A DNA stretch of 64,000 nucleotides from Flavobacterium tyrosinilyticum (GTDB lineage: Bacteria; Bacteroidota; Bacteroidia; Flavobacteriales; Flavobacteriaceae), in NCBI RefSeq assembly GCF_023656565.1, contig NZ_JAMOKG010000003.1, positions 868,001-932,000 of the forward strand. Reading direction: 5' to 3'. Under the pieces are notes generated by a model that did not search any database, was not told where the DNA came from, and worked only from the letters and a program-made list of their open reading frames with translations. A program made the translations under genes and the position numbers. Below, one piece after another: positions 39,358 to 47,100 of this stretch (position 1 is the first letter of the stretch; each line of letters opens with the position of its first letter).

Positions 39358-39930
39358 CTATCCATTAAGCATCACTTCCATTCGTTTAATACCAAAATCT
39401 GATTTTCTTAATTTACACATTCGCTCATCTGAAATGTGATGGAAAACAATACCTTCAATGTCATTCTCTAATAAGAATATTTCTAAATCCTTAAAATCAA
39501 GACTTACAAAATCAAGTATTTCACTTCCGTGTTTTACCAATGTATGTTTCTCAAAATTTTCCGGGTTTCCTTGTACTTTAGGTCCGCATAATTCGTAAGT
39601 TCCGTCAACTTTATTTTCTAATCCATCAAAACCTTCAAAGAAATGTTTATCCTCCGATTTTGAACGATCACATTTTAACCAGTGTGGGTGATGTCCCGAA
39701 ATTGGATCTGCTTCCTGACAAGGAATTGCTCCCAACGGAATTGTTCTTCCTTTTTTAGCATCAAACCTTTTAAATATTTCACCCTCTATAATTGCGACAG
39801 ATGTACCGTCAAATTTTCTGGTTGCAATAGCTTCTCCTTCAAAAACCCATTTGTTTTCAATATTAATTTTATCTATAACCCTTCCTAAATCATTAGGATC
39901 TTTGGCGAATAATGTACTTATCTTTTTCAT
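39358..39930 (-). CDS. ATP-dependent RNA ligase, compact form
   Basis: A 190-residue nucleotidyltransferase-fold ligase. Motif I is K39-F-D-G (RKFDGTSVAI), with the Lys that would be adenylylated. Later blocks are ELCGPKVQGNPENF (central motif), EGIVFHH (motif IV) and KLRKSDFG (motif V). Length equals a bare catalytic domain, resembling the small RNA ligases grouped with the RLIG1/DUF5565 type. It seals 5'-phosphate and 3'-hydroxyl RNA ends with ATP, in contrast to RtcB at 57474-58895, which uses 3'-phosphate/5'-hydroxyl ends. The array of tRNA-like elements starts 28 bases upstream of its start. Confidence 0.85.
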   Translation of the reverse strand: MKKISTLFAKDPNDLGRVIDKINIENKWVFEGEAIATRKFDGTSVAIIEGEIFKRFDAKKGRTIPLGAIPCQEADPISGHHPHWLKCDRSKSEDKHFFEGFDGLENKVDGTYELCGPKVQGNPENFEKHTLVKHGSEILDFVSLDFKDLEIFLLENDIEGIVFHHISDERMCKLRKSDFGIKRMEVMLNG

Positions 39931-39957
39931 TGTATATTTTTTTAAATCTTCATTTTG

Positions 39958-40030
39958 TACAGGAAGAGAGACTCGAACTCTCAGGAAACTGATTCTAAAT
40001 CAGCCGTGTTTACCATTTCACCATTCCTGC
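39958..40030 (-). tRNA. tRNA-like element 1: anticodon TAG (Leu) on a class I body
   Basis: A full 73-nt fold: acceptor GCAGGAA with TTCCTGT (first pair G-U), D arm GTG/CAC, anticodon stem GCTGA/TCAGT with loop TTTAGAA (anticodon TAG), variable loop of only 5 nt, T arm GAGAG-TTCGAGT-CTCTC, A73. The anticodon reads Leu codon CUA, but bacterial tRNA-Leu has a long variable arm, which is absent here. It is therefore unlikely to be an ordinary tRNA-Leu. Confidence 0.75.
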
Positions 40031-40039
40031 ATTTTTTTT

Positions 40040-40262
40040 AAGTTTCTAAGTTGCTGAGATGCTAAGGGACTAAGTTTTTTAAACTTTTAAATCTGAATCT
40101 TAGGAACTCTAAAAACCATTTCATTTGTCTGGGAAGCAGTCCCGATAGCTATCGGGAGAACCTGCGACCTCCCGCATCCAAAGCGGGTAAACAACCTCCG
40201 TTATCTTCCCAGGTCTATTTAAGTAACTTAGAATCTTAGTATCTCAGAAACTTAGAAACTTT
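40040..40262. repeat. Inverted copies of a dispersed repeat flanking tRNA-like element 2
   Basis: AAGTTTCTAAGTTGCTGAGATGCTAAG at 40040-40066 is matched, inverted and with few differences, by 40227-40262 (CTTAGTATCTCAGAAACTTAG inside). The tRNA-like element at 40129-40211 would sit at the tip of a long imperfect hairpin. The same repeat text recurs near 57035-57070. Confidence 0.65.
40129..40211 (-). tRNA. tRNA-like element 2: tRNA-Pro (TGG) with a palindrome inserted in its T arm
   Basis: Acceptor TGGGAAG/CTTCCCA (eight pairs if the flanking C-G is counted), D arm AACG/TGTT, anticodon stem CCCGC/GCGGG with loop TTTGGAT (anticodon TGG), and AGGTCGCAGGTTC as in tRNA-Pro. The T loop then breaks: the palindrome CCCGATAGCTATCGGG (40141-40156) replaces the rest of the loop before CTG. 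The same palindrome occurs at 59221-59236, so a dispersed repeat has invaded or replaced the T loop. The normal D-loop/T-loop elbow cannot form as usual. Confidence 0.7.
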
Positions 40263-40269
40263 AAAAAAG

Positions 40270-40342
40270 CGGCTCATACGGGAGTCGAACCCGTTTCTCC
40301 CGAGAGACAGTCGGGAAGGTTAGCCAGTAACCCCAATGAGCC
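40270..40342 (-). tRNA. tRNA-like element 3: tRNA-Asp (GTC), apparently intact
   Basis: 73 nt: acceptor GGCTCAT/ATGAGCC, D stem GGGT/ACCT, anticodon stem CCCGA/TCGGG with loop CTGTCTC (anticodon GTC), T arm ACGGG-TTCGACT-CCCGT, G73. All stems are paired. CCA is not encoded. It may be an expressed additional tRNA-Asp; its body looks unlike the usual tRNA-Asp of this phylum. Confidence 0.8.
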
Positions 40343-40362
40343 AGTTCCTTCTAGAGAACAAG

Positions 40363-40436
40363 TGATTTTGGAAGGATTCGAACCTTCGACCATCTGCTCC
40401 GTAGGCAGACGCTCTATCCAACTGAGCTACAAAATC
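40363..40436 (-). tRNA. tRNA-like element 4: tRNA-Arg (ACG), apparently intact
   Basis: 74 nt: acceptor GATTTTG/CAAAATC, D arm GCTC/GAGC, anticodon stem TCTGC/GCAGA with loop CTACGGA (anticodon ACG), T arm GAAGG-TTCGAAT-CCTTC, A73. All stems are perfect. The AT-only acceptor is unusual. Anticodon ACG is a known target type of anticodon nucleases such as colicin D, which may matter in a repair island. Confidence 0.85.
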
Positions 40437-40450
40437 ATTTTTTTGGGCAT

Positions 40451-40478
40451 AAAAAAAGCACCTGATCAAAGGTGCTTT
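40451..40478 (-). terminator. Terminator after the 31-codon ORF
   Basis: On the minus strand AAAGCACC and GGTGC pair around TTTGATCA, followed by seven Ts. Confidence 0.75.
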
Positions 40479-40504
40479 ACAAAATTCAACGTGATATAAC
40501 TATC

Positions 40505-40600
40505 CTATTGCCTATATTGATGCACCTGCATTGTCAAACGTCCAAGATCGAATCTTGCGTTTAGTGGTAATCCGTATGATATTTTATTTTGTAAAGCCAT
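40505..40600 (-). CDS. Candidate 31-residue micro-ORF inside the tRNA-like array
   Basis: MALQNKISYGLPLNARFDLG is followed by 11 more residues. It has its own -7 box (40668-40675), a leader hairpin with arms TTGAAAC/GTTTCAA (40639-40657) and a terminator (40451-40478). Within it, CAAGA-TTCGA-TCTTG looks like a decayed T arm, so it could instead be part of a structured RNA of about 200 nt. No family recognised. Confidence 0.35.
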   Translation of the reverse strand: MALQNKISYGLPLNARFDLGRLTMQVHQYRQ

Positions 40601-40667
40601 TTTGTATGCTGTATTATATTTTAAATTCTTGTTATTATTTGAAACGCTGTGTTTCAATTTTGTTTGG

Positions 40668-40675
40668 CAAAGATA
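40668..40675 (-). promoter_or_regulatory. -7 box (TATCTTTG) of the small transcript
   Basis: A perfect TAnnTTTG on the minus strand, 67 bases before the micro-ORF start. The stretch 40676-40979 has no gene; it holds one imperfect hairpin (AGAAATC...GATTTCT near 40760-40795). Confidence 0.5.
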
Positions 40676-40979
40676 ATGTCGAAAAAATCATATTTCCAAA
40701 TATTTTTTAAGATTATTTTTCTGATTATCAATTAGTTATACTAAAAATTAAACCAAAGAAATCCCTGTCCGCAAACTGGTGCAGATTTCTCTTTTTATCA
40801 AATGACTGTTACTCATCAGATTACTTTTCAAGATTATATTTCGCTATTTGTTTTAATCATTAAACATTTTGTCAATTATTTTTTTAGTTTTTTTAGTTAT
40901 GGTTTACTATTCTATCATTTTTATTGTCTTTCTATTCAATTTTATTGTCACAATGAACGAAGTCGAAGTGGCTAAAAAC

Positions 40980-41010
40980 AAAAAAAGCGCCCTACTTTGA
41001 GGACGCTTTT
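40980..41010 (-). terminator. Terminator after the 32-codon ORF
   Basis: AGCGTCCT and AGGGCGCT pair around CAAAGT on the minus strand, with seven Ts following. Confidence 0.75.
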
Positions 41011-41039
41011 CTGTTTTATGATGAGTTTGACTCTAAATT

Positions 41040-41138
41040 TTATATTTTAATTTCATAAAAATACATATTGCATCCTGATACTTTAGCCGGAAGTTCTCCT
41101 GCTAAGTGGTCAAAATATTTTGCGATTGAAAGTGTCAT
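41040..41138 (-). CDS. Candidate 32-residue micro-ORF inside the tRNA-like array
   Basis: MTLSIAKYFDHLAGELPAKV is followed by 12 residues ending YFYEIKI. It has the same arrangement as the ORF at 40505-40600: own -7 box (41168-41175), short leader, strong terminator, about 180-nt transcript. The composition looks protein-like. It may be a small protein of the island or the body of a small RNA. No family recognised. Confidence 0.4.
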   Translation of the reverse strand: MTLSIAKYFDHLAGELPAKVSGCNMYFYEIKI

Positions 41139-41167
41139 ATGTATTTTAGTATATTTAATTATGGCCA

Positions 41168-41175
41168 CAAATGTA
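41168..41175 (-). promoter_or_regulatory. -7 box (TACATTTG) of the second small transcript
   Basis: A perfect TAnnTTTG on the minus strand, 29 bases before the start at 41138. Confidence 0.5.
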
Positions 41176-41330
41176 GTATATTTTGTCATAATTTAAAATG
41201 ATTAATGAAATTAATTTTAACATATTTTTTTAAAAACAACTTAAACGTACTGATATTCAATAGCATACATTTTAAATAAATGGGAACATATATTTTAGGA
41301 ATTTATTACCGCGAAAATGCATAATAAAAA

Positions 41331-41404
41331 ATAGGTGTGCAAGGACTCGAACCTGCATCCTTCTGTTTAGCAAACAGTTGCTTTTCCAATTGAGCTAACA
41401 CCTT
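41331..41404 (-). tRNA. tRNA-like element 5: anticodon GCT (Ser) on a class I body, degenerate T arm
   Basis: Acceptor with six pairs (AGGTGT/ACACCT), D arm GCT/AGC, anticodon stem with four pairs around loop TTGCTAA (anticodon GCT), short variable loop. The T stem is GCAGG against CCTTGC, which needs a bulged base. tRNA-Ser normally has a long variable arm. Probably not a normal translational tRNA. Confidence 0.65.
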
Positions 41405-41491
41405 TGTATTTTTTATTTGCCACGAAGACACGAAGTTTTCTTTTTAAATTTTGAAGCAAAAAAACCTTTGTCACTTTGAAACTTAAAAAAG

Positions 41492-41565
41492 AAAGGTGTG
41501 CCTGGACTCGAACCTGCAACCTCTTACCTGCTGGGTAAACGCTCTTCCAATTGAGCTAACACCTT
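41492..41565 (-). tRNA. tRNA-like element 6: no U33, mispaired T stem
   Basis: Acceptor AAGGTGT/ACACCTT (7 pairs), D arm GCTC/GAGC, anticodon stem TTTAC/GTAAG with loop CCAGCAG. In the standard register the anticodon would be AGC, but position 33 is C, whereas nearly all tRNAs have U. The T stem GCAGG/CCAGGC has an A-A mismatch and an extra base. The sequence is close to elements 5 and 7, showing expansion by duplication. Confidence 0.65.
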
Positions 41566-41686
41566 TATATTTTGTTTGCCACGAAGGCACTAAGACACAA
41601 AGTTTTTTTTTAAAGTTTTGAAGCAAAAATTAAGAAACAAAAACCTTTGTCACTCTGTCTCTTTGAACCTTTGCAACTTTAAAAAA

Positions 41687-41759
41687 AAGGGTGCACCTGG
41701 ACTCGAACCTGTACCTTTCCCAGTGGTGGGGAACGCTCTTCCAATTGAGCTAACACCCT
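41687..41759 (-). tRNA. tRNA-like element 7: no U33, mispaired T stem
   Basis: Acceptor AGGGTGT/GCACCCT, D arm GCTC/GAGC, perfect anticodon stem TTCCC/GGGAA with loop CACCACT (CCA in the anticodon place, but A at position 33). The T stem ACAGG/CCAGGT has the same mismatch-plus-extra-base defect as element 6. The paired anticodon stem with a non-standard loop suggests selection for the fold but not for decoding. Confidence 0.65.
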
Positions 41760-41760
41760 A

Positions 41761-41831
41761 GTGGATAGTTGGGACTCGAACCCAAAACTTTTCCTGTGGG
41801 GGGAATATTTTTCCAATTAAACTACTATCCT
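41761..41831 (-). tRNA. tRNA-like element 8: C-rich anticodon loop without U33
   Basis: Acceptor AGGATAG/CTATCCA (six pairs), AT-only D stem, anticodon hairpin TTCC-CCCCACA-GGAA with no U at position 33 in any register, perfect T arm TTGGG-TTCGAGT-CCCAA. It starts 6 bases after the stop codon of the SDR gene on the same strand, so it is probably part of that transcript. Confidence 0.65.
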
Positions 41832-41837
41832 AAACTT

Positions 41838-43217
41838 TTACCAATTGGAAACTTTGTAGTTTTTCAACAAGACCCCAAATATACTTTTTCCTTTAATACC
41901 CTGCACGATTGGATCAAAAATTCTGCTGGCTCCATCTACAGAATCCAGCGGCGGAATATATCCTTCCTCAAACTGCTTTTTTCGCAGGCTTTCTTTTGCT
42001 CCGGTCGAAATCCAGCCAACATCTACACTGGTCATAAAGATAGCATCTTCTGCAAATTCTTTGGCAGAAGTAAGTGTCATCATATTCAGTGCTGCTTTTG
42101 TCATATTAGTATGAGGGTGAAAAATCGTTTTATTAGTATAACTAAATATTCCTTCAGAAGATGTCACATTCACAATAAAACGTTCATTGAATGCTGAGTT
42201 TAAAAATAATGGTTTAAGTTCTTTTATCAGGAAATAAGGCGCAATTTGATTGATCAGATTAACCTCAACAAGCTCATACATGCTAATTTCTTCCAAAGTA
42301 GAATTCCAACTGGTTTTATCCCGATTATCAACAGGTTGTCCAAAACGCGAAAGTGCGATTTCGGTTTGTTCTTCAAAGCCATACTCTAAAGCTTTTACTT
42401 CTGATGTTACTTGAGTTTTATTGGCAATCAGATGGACATTTACCGAAAATTCTCCAAGCAGGTTTTCTTCTTTTCTAATTAATGGAACATAATATTCATC
42501 TGGATATTTTATAGTTTGAGCCGCATTATTTATTAAAATGTCCAGACTGTCAAATTTGGATTTATAAAATGATACAAATTCATTAATAGCATTTAGATTT
42601 CGTAAATCCAGACCATAGATAATCAGATTTTCTCCCCATTGATCAAAATCTTCTTCAAGTTTGAACTGTTCTAACGCGAGCGCAGGAAAACGGGTTGTAA
42701 GTACAACATTGGCATTACTTCGCAATAATTTTAAAGCTGTTGCAAAACCTACCTTTACTCGTCCGCCAGTTAAAATTACGTTTCTTCCTTTTAAATCTAT
42801 ATTCTGAAAACGTTTTTCATAGTTTTCTTCTGCACATTCTGGACAAAGTCTTGTGTAGAAACTATGGGCCAACTTATAAGACCGATTACAGGCATAACAA
42901 TTTTTAGGCAGATTTAATTCGGTAAATTGTTGTTCTTCTGGATTTTCTTTTTCTGAAAATAATGTTTCTCCTTTTAAAGCTTTTGATACTATAGTCGCGT
43001 TTATACTAACCTGAAAATCCTGCTGCTTTTTTGAAGTATAACTGACGCTTCGGATATTCTTTTTGGCATTTTTATGAATTTTGGTAATCAAACCCGCAAA
43101 TAAATCGTTGTCAGGATTCTCCAACGGATTGTCTTTTAAAGCCTGTAAAACCTTTATACAGCTTTTCCATTCTTCATCATCAAAAATATAGGTATTGTTG
43201 TTATTGTTTTCTTTCAT
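41838..43217 (-). CDS. SDR-family oxidoreductase with N-terminal zinc ribbon
   Basis: A 459-residue protein. Residues about 1-100 are an extra N-terminal region. Next is a four-Cys zinc ribbon (CYACNRSYK near 106 and LCPEC near 125). The Rossmann domain has NVILTGGRVKVGFATALKLL (about 145-165), LDILINNAAQT and a later VTSSEG block, with no clear YxxxK catalytic pair in the usual place. It resembles a dehydrogenase that has become an RNA- or nucleotide-sensing component. It lies 55 bases downstream of the DUF434-type gene and runs directly into the tRNA-like array. Confidence 0.75.
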   Translation of the reverse strand: MKENNNNNTYIFDDEEWKSCIKVLQALKDNPLENPDNDLFAGLITKIHKNAKKNIRSVSYTSKKQQDFQVSINATIVSKALKGETLFSEKENPEEQQFTELNLPKNCYACNRSYKLAHSFYTRLCPECAEENYEKRFQNIDLKGRNVILTGGRVKVGFATALKLLRSNANVVLTTRFPALALEQFKLEEDFDQWGENLIIYGLDLRNLNAINEFVSFYKSKFDSLDILINNAAQTIKYPDEYYVPLIRKEENLLGEFSVNVHLIANKTQVTSEVKALEYGFEEQTEIALSRFGQPVDNRDKTSWNSTLEEISMYELVEVNLINQIAPYFLIKELKPLFLNSAFNERFIVNVTSSEGIFSYTNKTIFHPHTNMTKAALNMMTLTSAKEFAEDAIFMTSVDVGWISTGAKESLRKKQFEEGYIPPLDSVDGASRIFDPIVQGIKGKSIFGVLLKNYKVSNW

Positions 43218-43272
43218 TATTTTTAAGAATTACAGCTTTGGCCTCATTTAAAAAAGAACATTCTTTTTTTAT

Positions 43273-43989
43273 TTATTCACTGCAAATTATAGTTTCAGTT
43301 ATATTGAGATGAGTCAAAACATATTTCATCAAATTAAAATTTGACAAAGCATGATCTAAAATCCACGCATCAGATGTTATCGCAATTTGATTACTTTCTG
43401 CCATAACTTTATCAGGATTATTGACTAGTTCGACTTTCCAATCTAAACAATTTTTTAAAGCGATTTCTTCAATTATCTGTTTTAATTTTCCGCTATTAGA
43501 AACGGGTTTATCAAACAACCAATGCGCCGTTTTTACTTTTTCGTTTCTAAAAAAATCCACTATTATGTCAATAGCCTGTGAGGTTTGATTTACTTTTCTG
43601 TAAGTTCCATAAACACTTGACAAATCTCTTATATAACCATCTAATCCTGTAAAAACATAGGCTTTTGACAAGATGCTTTCCAGCAAAATTAACACATTAA
43701 AACCATCAATAACAATTTCTTTCCCTTCTAGATCCTTATTTTGAATTTCCTTTGATTTTCGGTCTACAATCTGACTTTGAGAAGCACTCATTCCACGAAC
43801 AGCTTGTTGCTGACGCGCATTTAAACGGTAGCGATTTCCAACCAAAACCAATGTTGCTTTTTCGCCATAACCTCTGCTAAGAAAGTAGTGCATATCTGCA
43901 ACAGCTTCTTTTAGTTTCTGTTGCATTTTTAAAGTTCCGAAGAGCGCATCATCGCTGGCTTCTTTTCCCCGGTTTTTTAGATTTGTCAT
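43273..43989 (-). CDS. DUF434/DUF5616-type protein, PIN-like
   Basis: A 238-residue protein. The N-terminal part carries DMHYFLSRGYGEKATLVLVGNRY and LNARQQQAVRGMSAS, the DUF434 pattern. The second part has GKEIVIDGFNVLILLESIL (about residue 96), an Asp-bearing strand as in PIN-like nucleases, and ITSDAWILD near the end. Families with this pairing occur in archaea and in bacterial repair loci, and ribonuclease action is plausible but unproven. It shares a strand and close spacing with the SDR gene. A terminator upstream (44083-44114) separates it from the DUF4132 gene. Confidence 0.7.
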   Translation of the reverse strand: MTNLKNRGKEASDDALFGTLKMQQKLKEAVADMHYFLSRGYGEKATLVLVGNRYRLNARQQQAVRGMSASQSQIVDRKSKEIQNKDLEGKEIVIDGFNVLILLESILSKAYVFTGLDGYIRDLSSVYGTYRKVNQTSQAIDIIVDFFRNEKVKTAHWLFDKPVSNSGKLKQIIEEIALKNCLDWKVELVNNPDKVMAESNQIAITSDAWILDHALSNFNLMKYVLTHLNITETIICSE

Positions 43990-44082
43990 TTTTTATTGAA
44001 GTTAAAGCTTTGATAAAGTAACGTTCTTTTTTTGTTACCAACTACAACTACTTAGCCTTTTTATATAAAAAAAAGAATTTAA

Positions 44083-44114
44083 AAAAGGCTGTTCTACTAT
44101 TGAACAGCCTTTTC
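44083..44114 (-). terminator. Terminator of the DUF4132 gene
   Basis: AAAAGGCTGTTC and GAACAGCCTTTT form a hairpin with a T-run on the minus strand. Confidence 0.85.
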
Positions 44115-44124
44115 TATTTTTAAT

Positions 44125-47100
44125 TTAAGCATACGTCTTATCAATCTGGCTCAAAATAGTTGGATCCTGAATTTCATTGTCTTTCGCAAACAATAAAACT
44201 TTAGACATAACCTCAGCCGATTTCGGATCGTCGTCTGCAAATGGAAGGAACAAACGTCCTCTGTGTTGCGAATGAATTGGCAATATCGATAAATATTTAC
44301 CTGGAACCTGATGTACAATTGCACTACCTAAGTGTACGCTGTATTCTGCCAATTGTCCTTTTATGATGGCATGGTTTCCGGTAATTTCTACATTTTTAAT
44401 TTTGAATAAACGCAATGTTTCTCTTAACAATACTGCTCTCATTTCGATAGAAGAATGACTCGCTTCTGGATCAACTCCGCCAACATGGGCAACGCTTACC
44501 ACTAAATCAATGTCGCGCATTACTTCTGAGAAAATCCTTGGATTAATATCTTCAAAAGCAATATTTTTATAATCTTTTAAAGAATGGAATTCAATCGTTT
44601 CTAAAGTCGGACTTTCGACATCTGCTGGCGAAAACCAATCTGCCATTGCATACATTTTTACCTGATAGCCTTCTTTATGGAAAACTTTCTGTAATCCTTC
44701 CTCATAATCTACTTTCCAGCCTCTTGTTTTCAATAAAGCCAAAGTTTGATTCGGCTGTACTTGATGCCCTGCATAACGTCTCGAAATTGATTTTTCTTTT
44801 AATTCATCTGGCGTTGGAACATATAATTCTCTGAAAATCTGTTTAAATGGCTGTTGCAGTTTATTGTCAAAACAATATTTCTGGTAATCTACCCAAACAT
44901 TATTTTTATGTAAATCAAAACAATGCGCAATTCTGAAAGTCTGATTTTCGTTTAACGAAATCATTTCTCCTAAACCGGTCACTAAACTTCCATCAACATA
45001 AAAACCAATTTGATTATCATTAGAAATAAAAACCAATTTCTCCAGATGTTTTGAAATAATTGGATGCTCAAAAAGGTTTTGCATTTCTGCGAATAAAAAC
45101 TCGTCTCCGCGAATCATACTTTCTTCTAAACCTTTTCTTGAGCGCGTCCATTGCTCGCGCATCGTTTTTCTGTAATTCGTCAGTTCTAGAATACCTTTAT
45201 CTTTTTTGTATTTCGGCGGAATCGATTTTAATTCTTTTCCTGCTTTATAGGTAACTAAATCAGCTTTCCCTTCATTATTGATCACCAAACTTATCGTTAC
45301 ATCATCTAAAACCACTTCGGTTTCTTTTGATAAAATATTTTGAACTTGCTTCGTTTCCATTGCCCAAGTCAAACGAACTGGATCTGGATAACCCGCATTT
45401 CTGGCTAAGTTTTCCAATGCCACACGAATCGCCAAAGCTTCGCTCGCCTGTTTCATCGAACCAAATTCTTTACTTTCTTTTTTAAACTGCTGCAAATATT
45501 CGTAACGTGCCAAAATATCTTTTTCTGGACTTGCTTTACTTAAAGGCACCAAACCGTAAACGCGTAAATAATCCTGATCACGTTTGTCTTTTACTTTGGC
45601 CGTAACTTCCCTGATTTTCAAATCGCCTGTAATCGTGTCTGCATACAAACGCGCGCGACGGTGGCCGTTTCCGTCTGTTACGTATTTAGCCGATTCGTAC
45701 AGCATTTCCCATTTTGCTTTTCCCAATTTTTTGTAAGCCGATGTAAACCAATCTTTATCTACGGCACCATCTTTAAAATCTTGCAAATCTAAAGTCGAAA
45801 ATCTAGCCGCCTCACTTTCTAATTCTGAATTTGCAGCACTGTAAGATGCTGTTTTGGTATGCGCATGAAACCACCAAATTCCTTCGTCTAGACCATTCCA
45901 ATCTAAATAACTGCTGATAAACTTTTGCCATTGAGGCGCATAAATAGCAGTCTGGATTAATCTTTCTTCAGAGATTTTAGCTTTTTTAATTAAAGCATTA
46001 AAGCTTTCTTGTGTATCTGTCTCTAGCGGATAACATCTTTTCAGCAAGAAGCTAAATAATTTCTGTTTCGTTAAATCGGTATAACTCCAAGAATAAATAT
46101 AGCCTTTGTACAAACTTGCTTTGCCAAGCGCTGTAATCAATTCCACCAAACGGTTGGCACCAAAAATCTTCTGGAAACTTTGTACCAAATGCGTTACCGA
46201 AGTATTAGAATCGCCTCTTTTAACCTCAACATCCAAAAATGTTTCTCGAATTTTATCTACCATCGAAACTAGGAACGGAAATCTAACCAATAAATCTTCG
46301 CTTCCTTGATTTCTGTAATTTCTGTTTCCGCCTGTTAAAAATGAAATTCTTTCTGGTTCCAAAATACCTTCGTACAATTCACCTTCGGTAATTAACTTTT
46401 GTTCAAACGCAGCACTATATAACTGTACAAAAGGTTTGCAGTGCGAAATATTTTTTTCCAGTCCGTTTAACTGTCTCCATCTGTACAGATTCCATATCTT
46501 AATTTCTTGTTCTGTAGTTACATTTCTTAAGTCGATTCTGTTTAGATAAACATCAAAAAAGTTCTGACTTTGCCAGCCGTTTCCGTTGTTGTTATTGTAA
46601 TAATATTCATTTTTACCTGGCACGTATTCAAACTCTTTTACAGACTCTGGAAGATCTGCATACAAAGCGCTACTAGCGTCAATTAAGAAATCTACTTTTT
46701 CTTCAAAAGCATATTTTACTTGCAAGGCATTCAAAATATTCAGAATCGCATTGTCCCAATCGTAACCTCTTTTGTTTGGGTGAGGCAGTAATTCTTTATA
46801 ATAAAAAACATGCTTTTCTAGAAAATCTCTCCAGATTTTTCGATCGCAATTGCTTACAAACGTTAGCAAAAACAAATCTCGTTCTACTAAACCTGAATTT
46901 TTAAACCATTCTTCCCAAACTTCATACAACGGATAATTGGTTGCTGCCAACTCTGAATTCTTATCGTCTTTTAGATTTTTTAATGGTCTAAAAGAATTCC
47001 CCAATAAAACAGTTGATTTGCTGTTATCGTAGTTTTCAATTTCGTATTCGTAATTTCTGTTTTCTTCAAACAATTTATAAAGCTTCGCAATTTCGTCTTT

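Noticed and set aside
41769-42197. 142-codon plus-strand frame starting MGLEPKTFPVGGIFF
   Set aside because: It begins in the antisense strand of tRNA-like element 8 and continues opposite the well-supported SDR gene.
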